Shown in pieces: positions 1-9,603 of a stretch of DNA of 22,665 bases. Every line of letters starts with the position of its first letter. Within the stretch, counting starts at the first letter, position 1. The notes under the pieces are model-generated. The model had not been told where the DNA came from, did no database searches, and saw only the letters and a list, made by a program, of their open reading frames with translations. The stretch is from the NCBI GenBank assembly GCA_034696485.1, contig JAQIWT010000352.1, forward strand, positions 1 through 22,665, given 5' to 3'. Source of the DNA: Isohypsibius dastychi (lineage: Eukaryota; Tardigrada; Eutardigrada; Parachela; Isohypsibiidae). The translations under genes and the position numbers were made by a program.

Positions 1-1029
1 CTGTACGGGCCAGTGGCCGGCAATGGAAATCATTTTCCATATATCGGGGTGGCCGGGAATAGTCATCGTTCATCGTACTGATTGGAAAGCAGACTAGCGA
101 GCTCTCCAGAAAAAAAGTCTTCTTACTGTTTATATTCTTCTCCAGCAAGCTGAACAGCGTGAAGCGTTTCCCCGATCTCCTTCTCAGCCGCGGCGATTTC
201 TTCCATCACAGTCTGCATTTTCGATCGACATTCCTTGAGTTCCTTCTGCACCACACTACACTGCATTCCCAAATCTTTAGCGACTTCCTCCACATTCTCC
301 TTCGCTGCCAACGCGTTTTCGTACTGATCTCCAAGTCGCGTAATCATCACCAGCAATCCCTGTATTCGCTGCTCAAAAAACCGCGCAGCTTCCACGCGAA
401 TTCGGCCAAATTTCTCGGATTTTTCGCTGACTTGATGGAGAAATTCGCGATGCATTTCTTCGAGGAGAAACAGCTTTTCCGTCGAAGATGTCTCAACTCG
501 ATCAACGACTCCCAAAAGGTCCTCTCCGTGAAATTCCAGCTTACTTCTCTCCTCGGCAGCTGTCTCCAAAGCTTCTTTCTTTTTCTTCTCAAAAGCATCT
601 CGAAGGGATTGAACTGCATCATCACGGCGATCTTTTTGACGACGTTCTTCCGCAGCGACTTCCTCCTTCAGGTTTTGGACTTTCTTTTTGGCTTCACGGC
701 CTCTGGCGACAATTTTCTTCTGTTTGGCGACAAGTTCAGCGATTGCGGTTCGGGTTTTGTCGGTCAGGATCTGTTTTCCACGGATGGCGATTTCGGGGAA
801 ATCTTTCTCGAGAAGACGGATTTTTTGGGAGAATTGAAGGTAGACTGACTGGATTTCCGGTTTCGTCGAGGCATCTGCGAATGCTTTGTTAATGGCGGAC
901 TGTAACATTTCCTATGAAAACAGAATGAGGTTAAGGTCAAGCAAGCAAGGAATGCGAAGTAAGAAGTTTACTGTTTTTGAGGAAAACACAACGCACCATT
1001 CCCTGTTCGTCTTCAGATAGAGCAGACAT
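1..1029 (-). CDS. Coiled-coil protein, function unknown, probably continuing past the left edge
   Basis: Model: exon 1029-997 (11 codons), intron 996-912, exon 911-127, a 49-nt intron 126-78, then exon 77-1, open to the edge. The first ATG begins MSALSEDEQG and joins in phase at a GTGCGT donor and a TTTTCATAG acceptor. The main exon encodes about 260 residues dominated by Lys/Glu/Arg heptad-like helix (for example KKKVQNLKEEVAAEERRQKD), so a long coiled coil is likely. The frame meets a TAA at 125-123, but this sits inside a good GTAAGA donor. Splicing to the acceptor TTTCCAATCAG (ending at 78) keeps a frame open for another 25 codons. If unspliced, the protein ends at about 272 aa. I see no membrane segment, signal peptide or enzymatic motif. 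I do not recognise the family. It may be cytoskeletal or centrosomal, but that is only a guess from the coiled coil. It is divergent from the anillin-like gene. Confidence 0.7.
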
Positions 1030-1031
1030 TT

Positions 1032-1033
1032 CT
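1032..1033 (-). promoter_or_regulatory. Putative trans-splice acceptor before the coiled-coil protein start
   Basis: On the minus strand GATCTATCCAG is followed by AA and then the ATG at 1029, only 2 nt away. Such tight spacing is common at spliced-leader acceptors and supports 1029 as the start. Confidence 0.45.
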
Positions 1034-1612
1034 GGATAGATCGTGATTCGTGAGGTAAGAGGAGAGTTAAGACTAGATTGAATATTAGGATGATATTGGA
1101 TTATAAGAAAATTTGGAGATTTGGAACCGCAGCAAATAAAACGACGCGAATTCGAAATCCGGAAATTTGACTTCAGGTTTTGAATTGATTGCTTTTGGCG
1201 CCTTTTTCGAACGCTTCGCTGTTGCATTGAAAATCGTTTGACATGGCCAGGACGATGATCCGAATCCCTATCCAAACCCCCAACTTCATAGCAATGCGAT
1301 GTACCAAGGGTGGGAGCGGACTAGATTCAGCCTCCACCGTTGACCGCTTCGCTGTAAGATTCGCCTTGGTGTTCCGTTGTTCACCCACAAAATTTCGTCT
1401 TCACAGGAATATTTATTCTCAGTACCGAAGAAGTTTGCAAGATCTGTCTCCGCTGATCGTTCTCATCCACTATTTTGAGAAAATTTATTGTAGTCATCTA
1501 ACGTCACAACAGTATCTGGAAACGAAAGGTGGGTCTAGTACGGTTCGTTGTTTGAAAACGCATGAATTCTGCAGTTTTGAAATTCAGTTATCTGTATTCC
1601 TGTTGGTTTGTC

Positions 1613-1614
1613 AG
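1613..1614 (+). promoter_or_regulatory. Putative trans-splice (or first cis-splice) acceptor of the anillin-like gene
   Basis: GGTTTGTCAG ends at 1614, 18 nt before the ATG at 1633. A spliced leader joined here would give an 18-nt 5' untranslated stretch. This supports 1633 as the start codon, although an upstream coding exon ending at 1353 remains possible. Confidence 0.4.
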
Positions 1615-1632
1615 GCACGAAACAGCTCTGGA

Positions 1633-4600
1633 ATGGCCCAACAGAAGAGGAATTTTGATGCCACGCGTGAAATGTGGGAAAGTCGGGCGACTGGAGCGTC
1701 CATTCCACTTCCATCTCCTGGTCCGATAAAGAAGATCGCCAAGGCTCCTTTAGTTTCTTCTGTCCACACGGCTTTGAATCGCACATCTTCCACGGAAGAT
1801 GTTTTAATTTCTCGAAACATCATTGGAGTTCCACATACAACCACGACATCTACCGTAAGCTTAGCTGACAGATCAAATGAAGCCATCGATTTCTAGAATA
1901 GTTCTTTGATGTGACTTCTTCCGTTTCCTTGCTGAGTGTTGGTATTTTGCAGACAACTGTTGTGACGGAATGGATTGAAGCTGTTGAACAGCCAGAAGTA
2001 TCATCAGCAGGTGGTCGGCAGAATTATTTTCATTATGAAATCACAAGTCCACAACCGGAAGTAAGCGCTGTCATGAGGAATTTTAGTTCCCCTGTGTCAA
2101 ATGGGAATCCAGAATACAGCGATGACGATGAGTCTTTTGATCATGCTGATGATTCAAATCGAGTATATTACGACGAGTCGGAAAATGTGGAAGATGTAAG
2201 ATTGAGAAGCTTGGTATTTGTATTCCCAAATAGTTTTTCTCGTATTGTTGTTTTGTTTCAGAACAGCGTATTGGAAGTTACAGAGGACAATATCGAATCT
2301 GCACATTCTTCCATTTTGAATTCAACAGAGACTGAAGCAGAACTTATATATACGCAGGATAACAACTCTCCAGAGAAATCTCCCACGAAAAGTGTTTTGG
2401 TAATTTTCTTCAGTATTCTCCGTTTTTAACCTTTGAAGAGTTATCATGTTTTTTCAAGACTTCGGAAATCGTCCATGATTCGTCTGTTGTGATCTTGGAG
2501 CCCAACACTGAACTTTCGGATGAAGAGCATTCCACACAAATTCATCAAGATGTGCGTTTCCGCCGGAAGTTCAGTTTTGATTTTTTGCTCAGTGTAAAGA
2601 TTGTTCGGAAAAAATAGCCAGAGAGTTTTCTGTTTTCAGAATCGATCGGAACAACCAGTTGTAGAAAGCTCTGAGCCCGAATTCGTTGAACCGGAAATGC
2701 ACGTCACGAGTTTGGATTTCGAGGAGAAAGAACATCTTGAACCAAGTGACTCTGTTGTAGCGAGTCTTCAGAAACGGATTAAAGTAAGTCGGTTCAGCTT
2801 ATTAAATATAATAATTAAATGCTGAATTAAACGGATTTTCACAGGAGCTGGGAGAACTGGCTGCTCATCAACAGAGTGTCGCTGTCCAAATTCGTCGAAC
2901 TGTCAATGCTTCCAATCCGTCGAATAAATCCTATATGGTCGATCCGCGAGCCGAAGCCGAACTCTCTGTCGTTACTGCCGGTGATTATTATTTCTTGTTG
3001 ACCGGAAGTTCGCAATAAAATGAAAATTTGAATATTCGTGTTGTTTCTATTTCCGGTTGAAAAGTTTTGAAACCATATTTGATATTCGGCGTGTTAATTT
3101 TTGTAATTTTCGTTTTTCAACGTTTCTAGTTCGGAAGAGAAGGGGTCTCTTGAATCTCATCGCTCAACTGGAGACGGCTTTGCAACAATATAAAGCAGGA
3201 GATTCTTCCGCCGTCGACTCGATTTTTCGACCAAGTTCCAATGCTGTTCTTGTCCTCAAAAATATGGCTTTGTACCTGGCTCCTGAACTCCTCGATTCGT
3301 TCCGATCTGACCGAAGTACGTATTCCAAATCCCAGCCGCGAAGAGATTTCTTCATCAAATTCAACCGGAAGTTGTCGTTTGGACTCACTGATTTGTTTTT
3401 GGTTCCCAGGTGCTGATTGTTTTATCGCCATTGTCTTTTCATTGGGCGAACAAGTGTATGCAACTGAAAGAATGCCTTTGTCGGAATTTCTGGAGGATGG
3501 GATGCTTTTCATTCGGAATATGATCCATTTGCATCCGAATGAGCATTATTTTGCAGTGGAAGTCGAAGCGTTCCTTATAGTGAGTTAATGCAACGGCAGA
3601 CTGTTTCAGATAAGAAATGAATCGTATATTTTGCTTTTCATAATTTGTTCAAACTGGTATCCGATTCAACATCTGATTTGGTTTCTCATATATATATGGC
3701 CATTTAGATGATTCTAAAATTCCCTTGAGTCGACCAGATAATCTTCATTTAAACCAGAACTGAATTTAAAGCGGTAAACGGTTTATCCCAAAATTTGGTT
3801 TTGGTGATTTTTGAAGTACCCTATATATCTGAATCTATATAATACCTGTGATATGGTGCTGAACAAAAATTAATAAATCATAATTTTCTGATTTGATTTT
3901 TCGCTTGTTCATTTATTTATGTTTTTCGCAGAAATCTACAAATGCAGATTTTACTGCATTTCCATCGAGGACATGGTTTTGATTTTGTTTAATTTGCGCA
4001 TTTTGCAGAGAATTGTTCGGCCGGATTTCCACGATGAAAGCAAGCATCCGCCCGGATTTCTGAAGAAACTCATGTCGGTTCTTCCGCTTTCTGGGAGCAA
4101 AGAACACTCGTCAAGTTCGTCCAGGGCTCACGACCCCGCACATGTTGTCAATCTTGGGAATGTGACTTTGACCATCCATAACATGCATAAGAATCAGTTT
4201 CTTCTAAGTGATGTAAGTTCGCGGGTTTTGGTTTTGAAATTGGCTTTCGCTTCCGGTTGAACTTTTAATTATGTTCTTCTGAAAGTGAAAATAAATGCGT
4301 TGTTTTTCAGAGCATCATTTCGCAGAACCATGCTGTACAGTTGGGACTTGATGTGGATTTGGATCTGGAAATCACTGTTCAAAAGAAAGATTTTTTGGTA
4401 GAGTATATTTTAGCTTATCGGACGATATTTCTTAATTCAAGAATTATTTTTTGCAGACGTTTTATTGTCATTTGGATGCCGGTACCGACTGGATTCGACG
4501 ATACTGTAGTTTGAACGGCTCGGTGCTTTCGTTTTGGAAATATCCCGATGACGAAGAGAAAAAGGTGTGAACTGTGAATTAAATTCCTTTGTTGGTCGAT

Positions 4601-5352
4601 TTTAGATCTCGGTTGTTCAAATTCTTCAACAGGCTTTTCTGTGAGTTTTCATCCAATGTTTTTGGCTTATTGTTGAATTCACGAGTGAACGTTCGTTTGA
4701 GCATTTTAAACTTTGATGGGATTGAACCTGGTGTGATCTTATTATTTGTTTGTTAGACATTCTATCAGAAATTCGCATCGAAGCATGAGAGTATCAGATC
4801 ATTAGTTGAAAATCTCAGATTTGGTGTGATTCAGAAAATTTTGTTTTTCGATGGATGTTTTTACCATTGCCGTAATTTTCCGTGTATTCCAGGCTGCTCC
4901 GCTCGGTAAATTTGATGTGAAGAGTTGCACCGATCTTACGCTCCACAAAGCCAGCGCGCGGATATGCGCTCGTCCATTTTCTTTCATCATGCACGCGAAG
5001 CGGGCCATCTTCTCCCCATCTGCAGCCAAACAAGAAAACAATTCCACCACCTCTGATTTCGAGTAAGTATAAATTAATTTTGGTTAATTTGATTCAGTAT
5101 GTATGAACCAAACAGGCTAATGGCTGTTTTCTCGGGAAGAATTCCCTTTGTTTGATTAGGAGTTGAAAGTTAACGTATTGATTGTTTTATTAAATTGATA
5201 CTGATTTGTTTTCTGATCCCATTTGTTTTTGTTTCAGATATTACATCGCGGCGGACAGCAAAGAGAGTTTGAATGACTGGCTGGACAAACTGAATCGCGT
5301 CCTGAAGACGATAAATGAATGGAAGGTGGAGGTGGTCCAGGAGAACGGTTAG
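1633..5352 (+). CDS. Anillin-like protein (anillin homology domain plus PH domain)
   Basis: Exons: 1633-1854, 1953-2195, 2262-2399, 2459-2551, 2640-2783, 2845-2980, 3130-3315, 3410-3579, 4009-4212, 4311-4397, 4457-4564, 4893-5062, 5238-5352. All phases agree, giving about 671 aa. Residues 1-280 are acidic, Ser/Thr-rich and probably disordered. The anillin homology region starts near residue 281 (ELGELAAHQQ) and includes EAELSVVTAVRKRRGLLNLI and NLGNVTLTIHNM. A C-terminal PH domain (about 536-665) contains WIRRYCSLNGSVLSFWKYPD and ends in an amphipathic helix, SLNDWLDKLNRVL. Anillins link RhoA, septins and membrane at the cleavage furrow; the AHD and PH parts do the Rho, lipid and septin binding. 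The protein is shorter than long anillins, and I see no clear myosin- or actin-binding region, as in the short nematode paralogues. The 5' end is the least certain part. Identity rests on motif order and is strong. Confidence 0.88.
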
Positions 5353-6107
5353 ATTCAATTATTCAAATCACGAATTCCCCGCTGATTTGCCTGTTGAAAG
5401 GTTTCGTATTCTGAAGCTTTTAGCGACCGTAAAATAGCTTTTATGAAATTCAGTTTTTTCCGAGAAGTATGACCGGCTGTTCCTGATTTTCCCCATGACT
5501 GCATTCCATTTTTCGTCTTTTGCTATTCGTCGTTTTAGAACTGAATTCAATAAAAAAATTAAATGTTTGCCGATTTGTTTAACAGAGATTGTAATAGAAA
5601 CGAGGATTTTCTGCGGAGTTTTGATGGTCGGCGCATTTTAACGAACAGTCTGGTTTGGTATAAAGTAATCCTCATTTCTACGTTTGCATTCAATTCTTGA
5701 GAAATGTTTTCGAATAAGCTGACAACGGTGATGAAAGTTCTTGTATGTTTCAATCAAAAAATGAAAGTTTCAAATACAGAAACTTGAAATGTTTGGACTG
5801 TTTTTAAATTGATACTTAATTAGTATTAACAGAAATTTAGAGTTAAGTCTGATTGCTGTATATTGCGTTGATTTGAAAAACAAATAGTAAGATAAGATTT
5901 TTCAATCCGTTTTTCGTACCTAGTTTTAGTGTATTCCGATGGAGTGGTGGTTTAACCGAAGATGAGAACAGCAGATGAATTCGCGCCGGAAGTTGAGGGA
6001 AATCGAAATATTGTTCAGAAGCCGGGATTGCGTGGTTTTGTTCACCTTGAGTGTGATTTCGGTCACTGTTGGATTGTGAAAAACGTATGTTCAAATCCAT
6101 GGTTTTT
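5353..6107. other. AT-rich intergenic DNA after the anillin-like gene
   Basis: The stretch holds the 3' untranslated region and an AATAAA at 5549-5554. Only short open frames occur on either strand. None has a domain, signal peptide or convincing splice structure. A plus-strand frame of 68 codons at 5962-6168 runs into the C/G hairpin and looks fortuitous. Confidence 0.6.
5549..5554 (+). terminator. Polyadenylation signal AATAAA, anillin-like gene
   Basis: A canonical AATAAA followed by an A-rich run lies 197 nt after the TAG at 5350-5352 on the same strand. It is the first such hexamer after the stop. Confidence 0.6.
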
Positions 6108-6135
6108 GTCCCCCCCCCTAAAGGGGGGGGGGGAC
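6108..6135. repeat. C9-TAAA-G11 inverted homopolymer hairpin
   Basis: GT, nine C (6110-6118), TAAA, eleven G (6123-6133), then AC. The arms are complementary, including the flanking GT/AC, so single strands can form an almost pure G-C hairpin; the G strand could also form a quadruplex. Arm length may be unstable in vivo and unreliable in sequencing. Confidence 0.85.
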
Positions 6136-6180
6136 TTACAAAACCCTCGAATTTTCCTGACCGATTAGTCTCTTTTTTTT

Positions 6181-6797
6181 AAATATCTTTATTGTGTAAA
6201 AATATCTTTTCGGGTCAACGGAGCCACATTTTCACAGTGCGAGGTCAACTGAGCCACATTTGTCGCCCACTCACCCACCCATTCGCCCACTTACTCGCCC
6301 ACTTCCGGTCATGATTTCGCTTCCGGTCACAACTTTCAAATTTTTTTCAGAAAAGAAAATTTTTTTATTTTTTTCAACTGTTCCTGAGAAGGGGGGGGGG
6401 ACAGTATGCCAGGCCGCCTCAGCGTGCCGGGCATGCGCGCAAGCGCGGCCAAAGCCGCTTTTTGCAAGGAATATTTAAATATCTTTTACCGTGTAAAAAT
6501 ATCTTTTCGGGTCAACGGAGCCACATTTCCACAGTGCGAGGTCAACGGAGCCACATTTTCAAAAGTGACGCCCACTCACCCACTTGACCATTCCCCCACC
6601 CATTCGCCCACTCACTCGCCCACTTCCGGTCATGACTTTTTAGTTTTTTTGAAAAAAAAATTTTTTTTGGAAACTTTTTTCTATTTTTTTCCAGTTTTTC
6701 CTGAGAGGGGGAGGGGGGGACAGTATGCCAGGCCGCCTCAGCGTGCCGGGCATGCGCGCAAGCGCGGCCAAAGCCGCTTTTGCGAGGAATATTATAA
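6181..6797. repeat. Roughly 300-nt repeat present twice in tandem
   Basis: Two diverged copies, about 6181-6476 and 6477-6797, share the same block order. (a) AAATATCTTT twice around TGTAAAA. (b) A 30-nt internal direct repeat beginning GGTCAACGGAGCCACATTT (at 6213 and 6243; 6510 and 6540). (c) A CGCCCACTCAC-type minisatellite. (d) ACTTCCGGTCATGA. (e) A T-rich stretch. (f) A G-rich run. (g) A nearly identical GC-rich core of about 70 nt at 6401-6472 and 6720-6791, beginning ACAGTATGCCAGG and ending GCCGCTTTT. The offset is 297 nt at block b and 319 nt at block g. I find no terminal inverted repeats, target-site duplication or transposase, so it may be a satellite, a non-autonomous element or a SINE-like unit. 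Confidence 0.85.
6391..6400 (+). repeat. G10 tract inside the first tandem copy
   Basis: Ten uninterrupted G residues lie immediately before the GC-rich core. In the second copy the matching place (about 6706-6719) is a G run broken by A. Confidence 0.9.
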
Positions 6798-6849
6798 TCT
6801 ACTAAACTGGGGAAAGTTTTCTGTAAGCGTAGTCACAACTTGACCCCAA

Positions 6850-7309
6850 CTATTTTGCCGATAAAATTGGAAAATCTTCGGTTTTTTCGATGTGAGGTAC
6901 ACTCTGACTAGAATGTTGAAGGAAGATCAACGACTGAAGTGCTTTTTGCAGTTCTGCGGCGAAAACCGAAAGATCGCGTTCAGATCTGATGGCGACACAA
7001 GCACTTGCTATTAGAGTACAGTATTGTTTTGTCTCACCGGTTGTAAGCGTTGCCAAAGCTTACGTTTATAGCGGAGGTATCCTGTACTAATAAACCAGCT
7101 CACAAAGAAAAGCTATCCAGGAATGGCGTGACCTTTATACAGAGTATGCTACCTGTTGAGTGGAACCATGCTGGCTTCCAGTGACAACAGTTCACTAGCA
7201 TCACTGTATTCTCCATCCGACTTGAATCTGTTTCTCTTTTTAATGTATACCCAGAGGCAGAAACTCTACCAGCATGAGGAACTCGGTTGTGTGAAGATTT
7301 ATACGACAT
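6850..7309 (-). CDS. Possible two-exon gene, small protein of unknown function
   Basis: Proposed exons are 7309-7153 and 7058-6850, joined in phase 1 across a 94-nt intron (donor ACAG|GTAGCA, weak acceptor CGTAAG), giving about 121 aa. The ATG at 7309 is immediately preceded by GGTTTCCCCAG, a good acceptor that could take a spliced leader. The second exon reads as a plausible amphipathic helix (ERDLSVFAAELQKALQSLIF) and ends in TAG. No known domain is recognised. Points against: the internal acceptor has no pyrimidine tract, there is no nearby AATAAA, and the gene lies in a repeat-rich stretch. It could be a decayed or chance frame. Confidence 0.3.
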
Positions 7310-7404
7310 CTGGGGAAACCAGTATTCCGGCCAATTAGTTCTCGAAAAGTTTGCAAGTCAGAAGCTAGTTGCAGTCTTGTCAAAAGTTAGTTTCTGCCCT
7401 CCCA

Positions 7405-7417
7405 CCCCCCCCCCCCC
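7405..7417 (+). repeat. C13 homopolymer tract
   Basis: Thirteen uninterrupted C residues, extended upstream by a short CCCTCCCA stretch. No gene structure surrounds it. Confidence 0.9.
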
Positions 7418-8271
7418 TGGCTTGGACGATGAAAACGGGCACCGGTGCTCATTATGGAGATCACACTATCGCTGACATCTGAACTGTGGGCTTTATTATG
7501 AATAACCTGCAGCTCTAGTATTCATTGGGAGCGTTCTAGTCAATCTGGCTGGAAACTCAAACTTTTTGCACGAATTTCGGCCCAGCTCTCGATATTCAAA
7601 GCGCCAAAAAAACCTTCAATACTTACATCGAGTACTGTTAGTATCTCCTCGATGGCTGTACACATCTTTGAACATCATGTGACCCAGAGCCTATGAAGTG
7701 ATATAAAAAAACGCTGATTTTATCATCTCGGATAAACCCCCAGCCTACACGGTCTTCGACTAAGGTGCAGCGTCGAGTGCCCCGCTTGTTATCTGTTTCC
7801 ACAAGGAGCTTCTGTCGGGAAAGCCTCTGACATGAGTGGAACACAATTTTTTTTCATTTCTCCTTCAGTCTTTAACCCCACAAATAATTAATAGTCTCGG
7901 TGGTCGAACAATCGCACGAAGATAACGCGAAACATCTCGCGGAACAACACCTCTCTCCTCATCCAGCTTTACGTAAGATGTTCTAGTCAACCTCCAGATT
8001 TCCCAGCGCCTGTCATTTAATACGTTAAGGCTACTTAGTTCCGCTCCAGACACCAATACTGTTTCCGTTCTCAAAAAATTCTGCTGTACTGATTTATATT
8101 CCCTCATTGGATATACGTTTACGGAACATCAATCGTTTTTTATGCTGAACCATGACCTTAGAACCTTCCAACAAAGGCTTCAATGGCAAAAGCCATCGTT
8201 TCATCGATCAACGACGAACGTAAAGCAGACATTCATAGAGGAAACTTGCAATCCAGTCCAATCTTCTAATA
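7418..8271. other. Intergenic stretch upstream of the GPCR gene, no supported gene
   Basis: The longest ATG-initiated frame is on the minus strand, 8107-7865 (80 codons, starting MREYKSVQQN), followed by further minus-strand open stretches to about 7638. These lack recognisable domains and consistent splice sites. They could be remnants of a gene, but I cannot support one. The right end must include the GPCR promoter; no TATA-like element is clear. Confidence 0.4.
8255..8256 (+). promoter_or_regulatory. Putative trans-splice acceptor before the GPCR start
   Basis: TTGCAATCCAG ends at 8256, 15 nt before the ATG at 8272. The pyrimidine tract is poor, so this is the weakest of the six start-proximal acceptors. 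Confidence 0.3.
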
Positions 8272-9283
8272 ATGAACATCACCTCCAACAGCTCCAATCC
8301 AGAGCTCGTTGCAAAGAAATTATGGGTATGGTTCAGTGTGAGCATTACGGTTAACATGCTGGCCACGATTCTGATCACTTCCATCATTATCTTCATCTTG
8401 TCTGCCAGAACTCTCCGCAACGGATCAGGCCGTCTGATTATCAGTTTATTCATTATCGAGTTGATCCTTTCATCCGTTCTCAATCCAGCTTTGAACATCA
8501 TGGCCGCATCGCCCATCTTGAAACTAACGGTCAATGTCAACTGCATATCCATCTTGTATTTCAGTCATACATTGGGGAGATGCGCCAATTGGGTCATGAT
8601 GTTCTTTTCCATTACTCGCTACATTGCCATGTTCAAGCCATTCCATTTCAAGTCATTCACCACTCTGAAAGCAACTTCTTTGATGATTGCTTCAGTGTAC
8701 ACTGCCAATTCCGCCGTCGTCTTATCAGCCATATTTGTGACGCAAATTAGAGAAACGGCTGTTCTGCCAAACGGTGAATGCGGATTAACCCACACGGATT
8801 CAAGGCTACAACTTCTTGGTGCAGCCTCAGGATACTATTTCCCATTGGCTATGACCGCATTCGTTTATGGGGTCATCTACATTAAAGTTTCTCTCCAGAG
8901 TCGCGCAATAGTTACGACAGCAAATAGAGCGATTCATCGACAACTAGCGAAACGCGGTAGAATGACTCGCATCCTCTGTTTGACGTCTTTCTGGCACATG
9001 CTCTGCTACATTCCCACTCAGATAGTCATATATGCCGCACTCACCGCCAATCTGGATCGCCGTGACGTTTTCCTCTGGTTCCGAGCCACTATGGGTGTTG
9101 GTTGGATGATGAATCCAGTTAAGAGTGCTCTCTTATTCTTTTCAGGATTCTAATTTGTTATTGCAGGTTATATTCTACGTATTGAACCGAGATTGTCGAA
9201 ATGCAGCGTGGGCATGTCTTAATGGCCGCCGATTCAGCTCGGTCACATTCAGCTCTCCTCGCGTTACCCCTGCCACTACATGA
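8272..9283 (+). CDS. Rhodopsin-like (class A) G-protein-coupled receptor, orphan
   Basis: Two exons, 8272-9117 and 9167-9283, flank a 49-nt intron and give 320 aa. The exon-1 frame stays open into the intron to 9153; splicing instead gives the helix-7 motif NPVIFY (residues 281-286) and a 34-residue tail. Seven hydrophobic helices lie at about 18-44, 53-78, 91-117, 134-157, 179-206, 231-256 and 266-289. The N-terminus has two glycosylation sequons (NIT, NSS). Cys91 and Cys170 can form the usual helix-3/loop-2 disulphide. The DRY motif is TRY (115-117) and the helix-6 CWxP is CYIP (245-248), so it is a divergent receptor. Likely a plasma-membrane receptor for a peptide or small ligand; the ligand cannot be told from sequence. 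Confidence 0.85.
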
Positions 9284-9377
9284 CCGACCCCTGGTAATGT
9301 GCAGCATCACCAAGGGGGCTAACCAAGGACACAAGCAGAAGCCCCAGCTTCACCTGGCCACTTGACTGTATTCTTTC

Positions 9378-9383
9378 TTTTAT
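9378..9383 (-). terminator. Possible polyadenylation signal of the peroxidase gene
   Basis: TTTATT on the plus strand reads AATAAA on the minus strand, about 220 nt beyond the peroxidase stop. It would place the peroxidase 3' end inside the GPCR 3' untranslated region. Confidence 0.35.
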
Positions 9384-9597
9384 TGGACACAAGGTTGAAC
9401 AGATCTCAGCATTCGCGAGGCTTAATTTTACGACGCAAATTGCATTTCACACCAGGAAAATTGTACCTCTGTACACTAACACATTTGCGGCAATTAGACA
9501 CCTTTCCAGGGGCGCAGACTCATCGCTGGGATATCGTCACATCTTGTTGGTTGATTCCTGTACACACAGATCATTTCGATGATATAGCTATGATTTC

Positions 9598-9603
9598 AAT
9601 AAA
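9598..9603 (+). terminator. Polyadenylation signal AATAAA, GPCR gene
   Basis: AATAAA lies 315 nt after the GPCR stop and directly abuts the complement of the peroxidase stop codon (9604-9606). It is the first plus-strand AATAAA after 9283. If used, the GPCR 3' end overlaps the last peroxidase coding exon. Confidence 0.55.

Larger units (their letters stand above)
1030..1632. other. Divergent intergenic region between the coiled-coil and anillin-like genes
   Basis: About 600 nt separate the two start codons, so the genes could share regulatory DNA. No TATA box stands out. A plus-strand reading frame is open from ATG 1243 to a GTAAGA donor at 1354 and could join in phase to the acceptor at 1614, adding 37 codons plus six to the anillin-like protein. 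A further acceptor-like TTCACAG ends at 1406. I cannot decide whether this is an alternative first exon. The minus strand also has a short open frame here. Neither has recognisable domains. Confidence 0.4.

Noticed and set aside
159-848. 229-codon plus-strand open frame, Phe/Leu/Ser-rich
   Set aside because: It is antisense to the Lys/Glu-rich coiled-coil exon. Codons such as AAG and GAA give stop-poor complements rich in Phe and Leu. The opposite strand has splice sites and a sensible start.
4213-4260. Anillin frame continuing after SD into VSSRVLVLKLAFASG
   Set aside because: GTAAGT follows SD directly, and the next exon continues the anillin homology domain in phase. The extension is intron sequence ending in TGA.
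6401-6472. tRNA or tRNA-derived SINE head in the GC-rich core
   Set aside because: I could not find a B box like GGTTCGAATCC or a cloverleaf. It was kept only as a foldable core of unknown type.
6181-6797. Possible CRISPR array
   Set aside because: There are only two long diverged copies, with no short identical repeats and unique spacers, and the context is eukaryotic.
6260-6843. Open frames across the tandem repeat, Pro/Thr/His-rich
   Set aside because: They are produced by the CCCAC-type minisatellite and G tracts. Similar peptides repeat in both copies and no splice or start context supports them.
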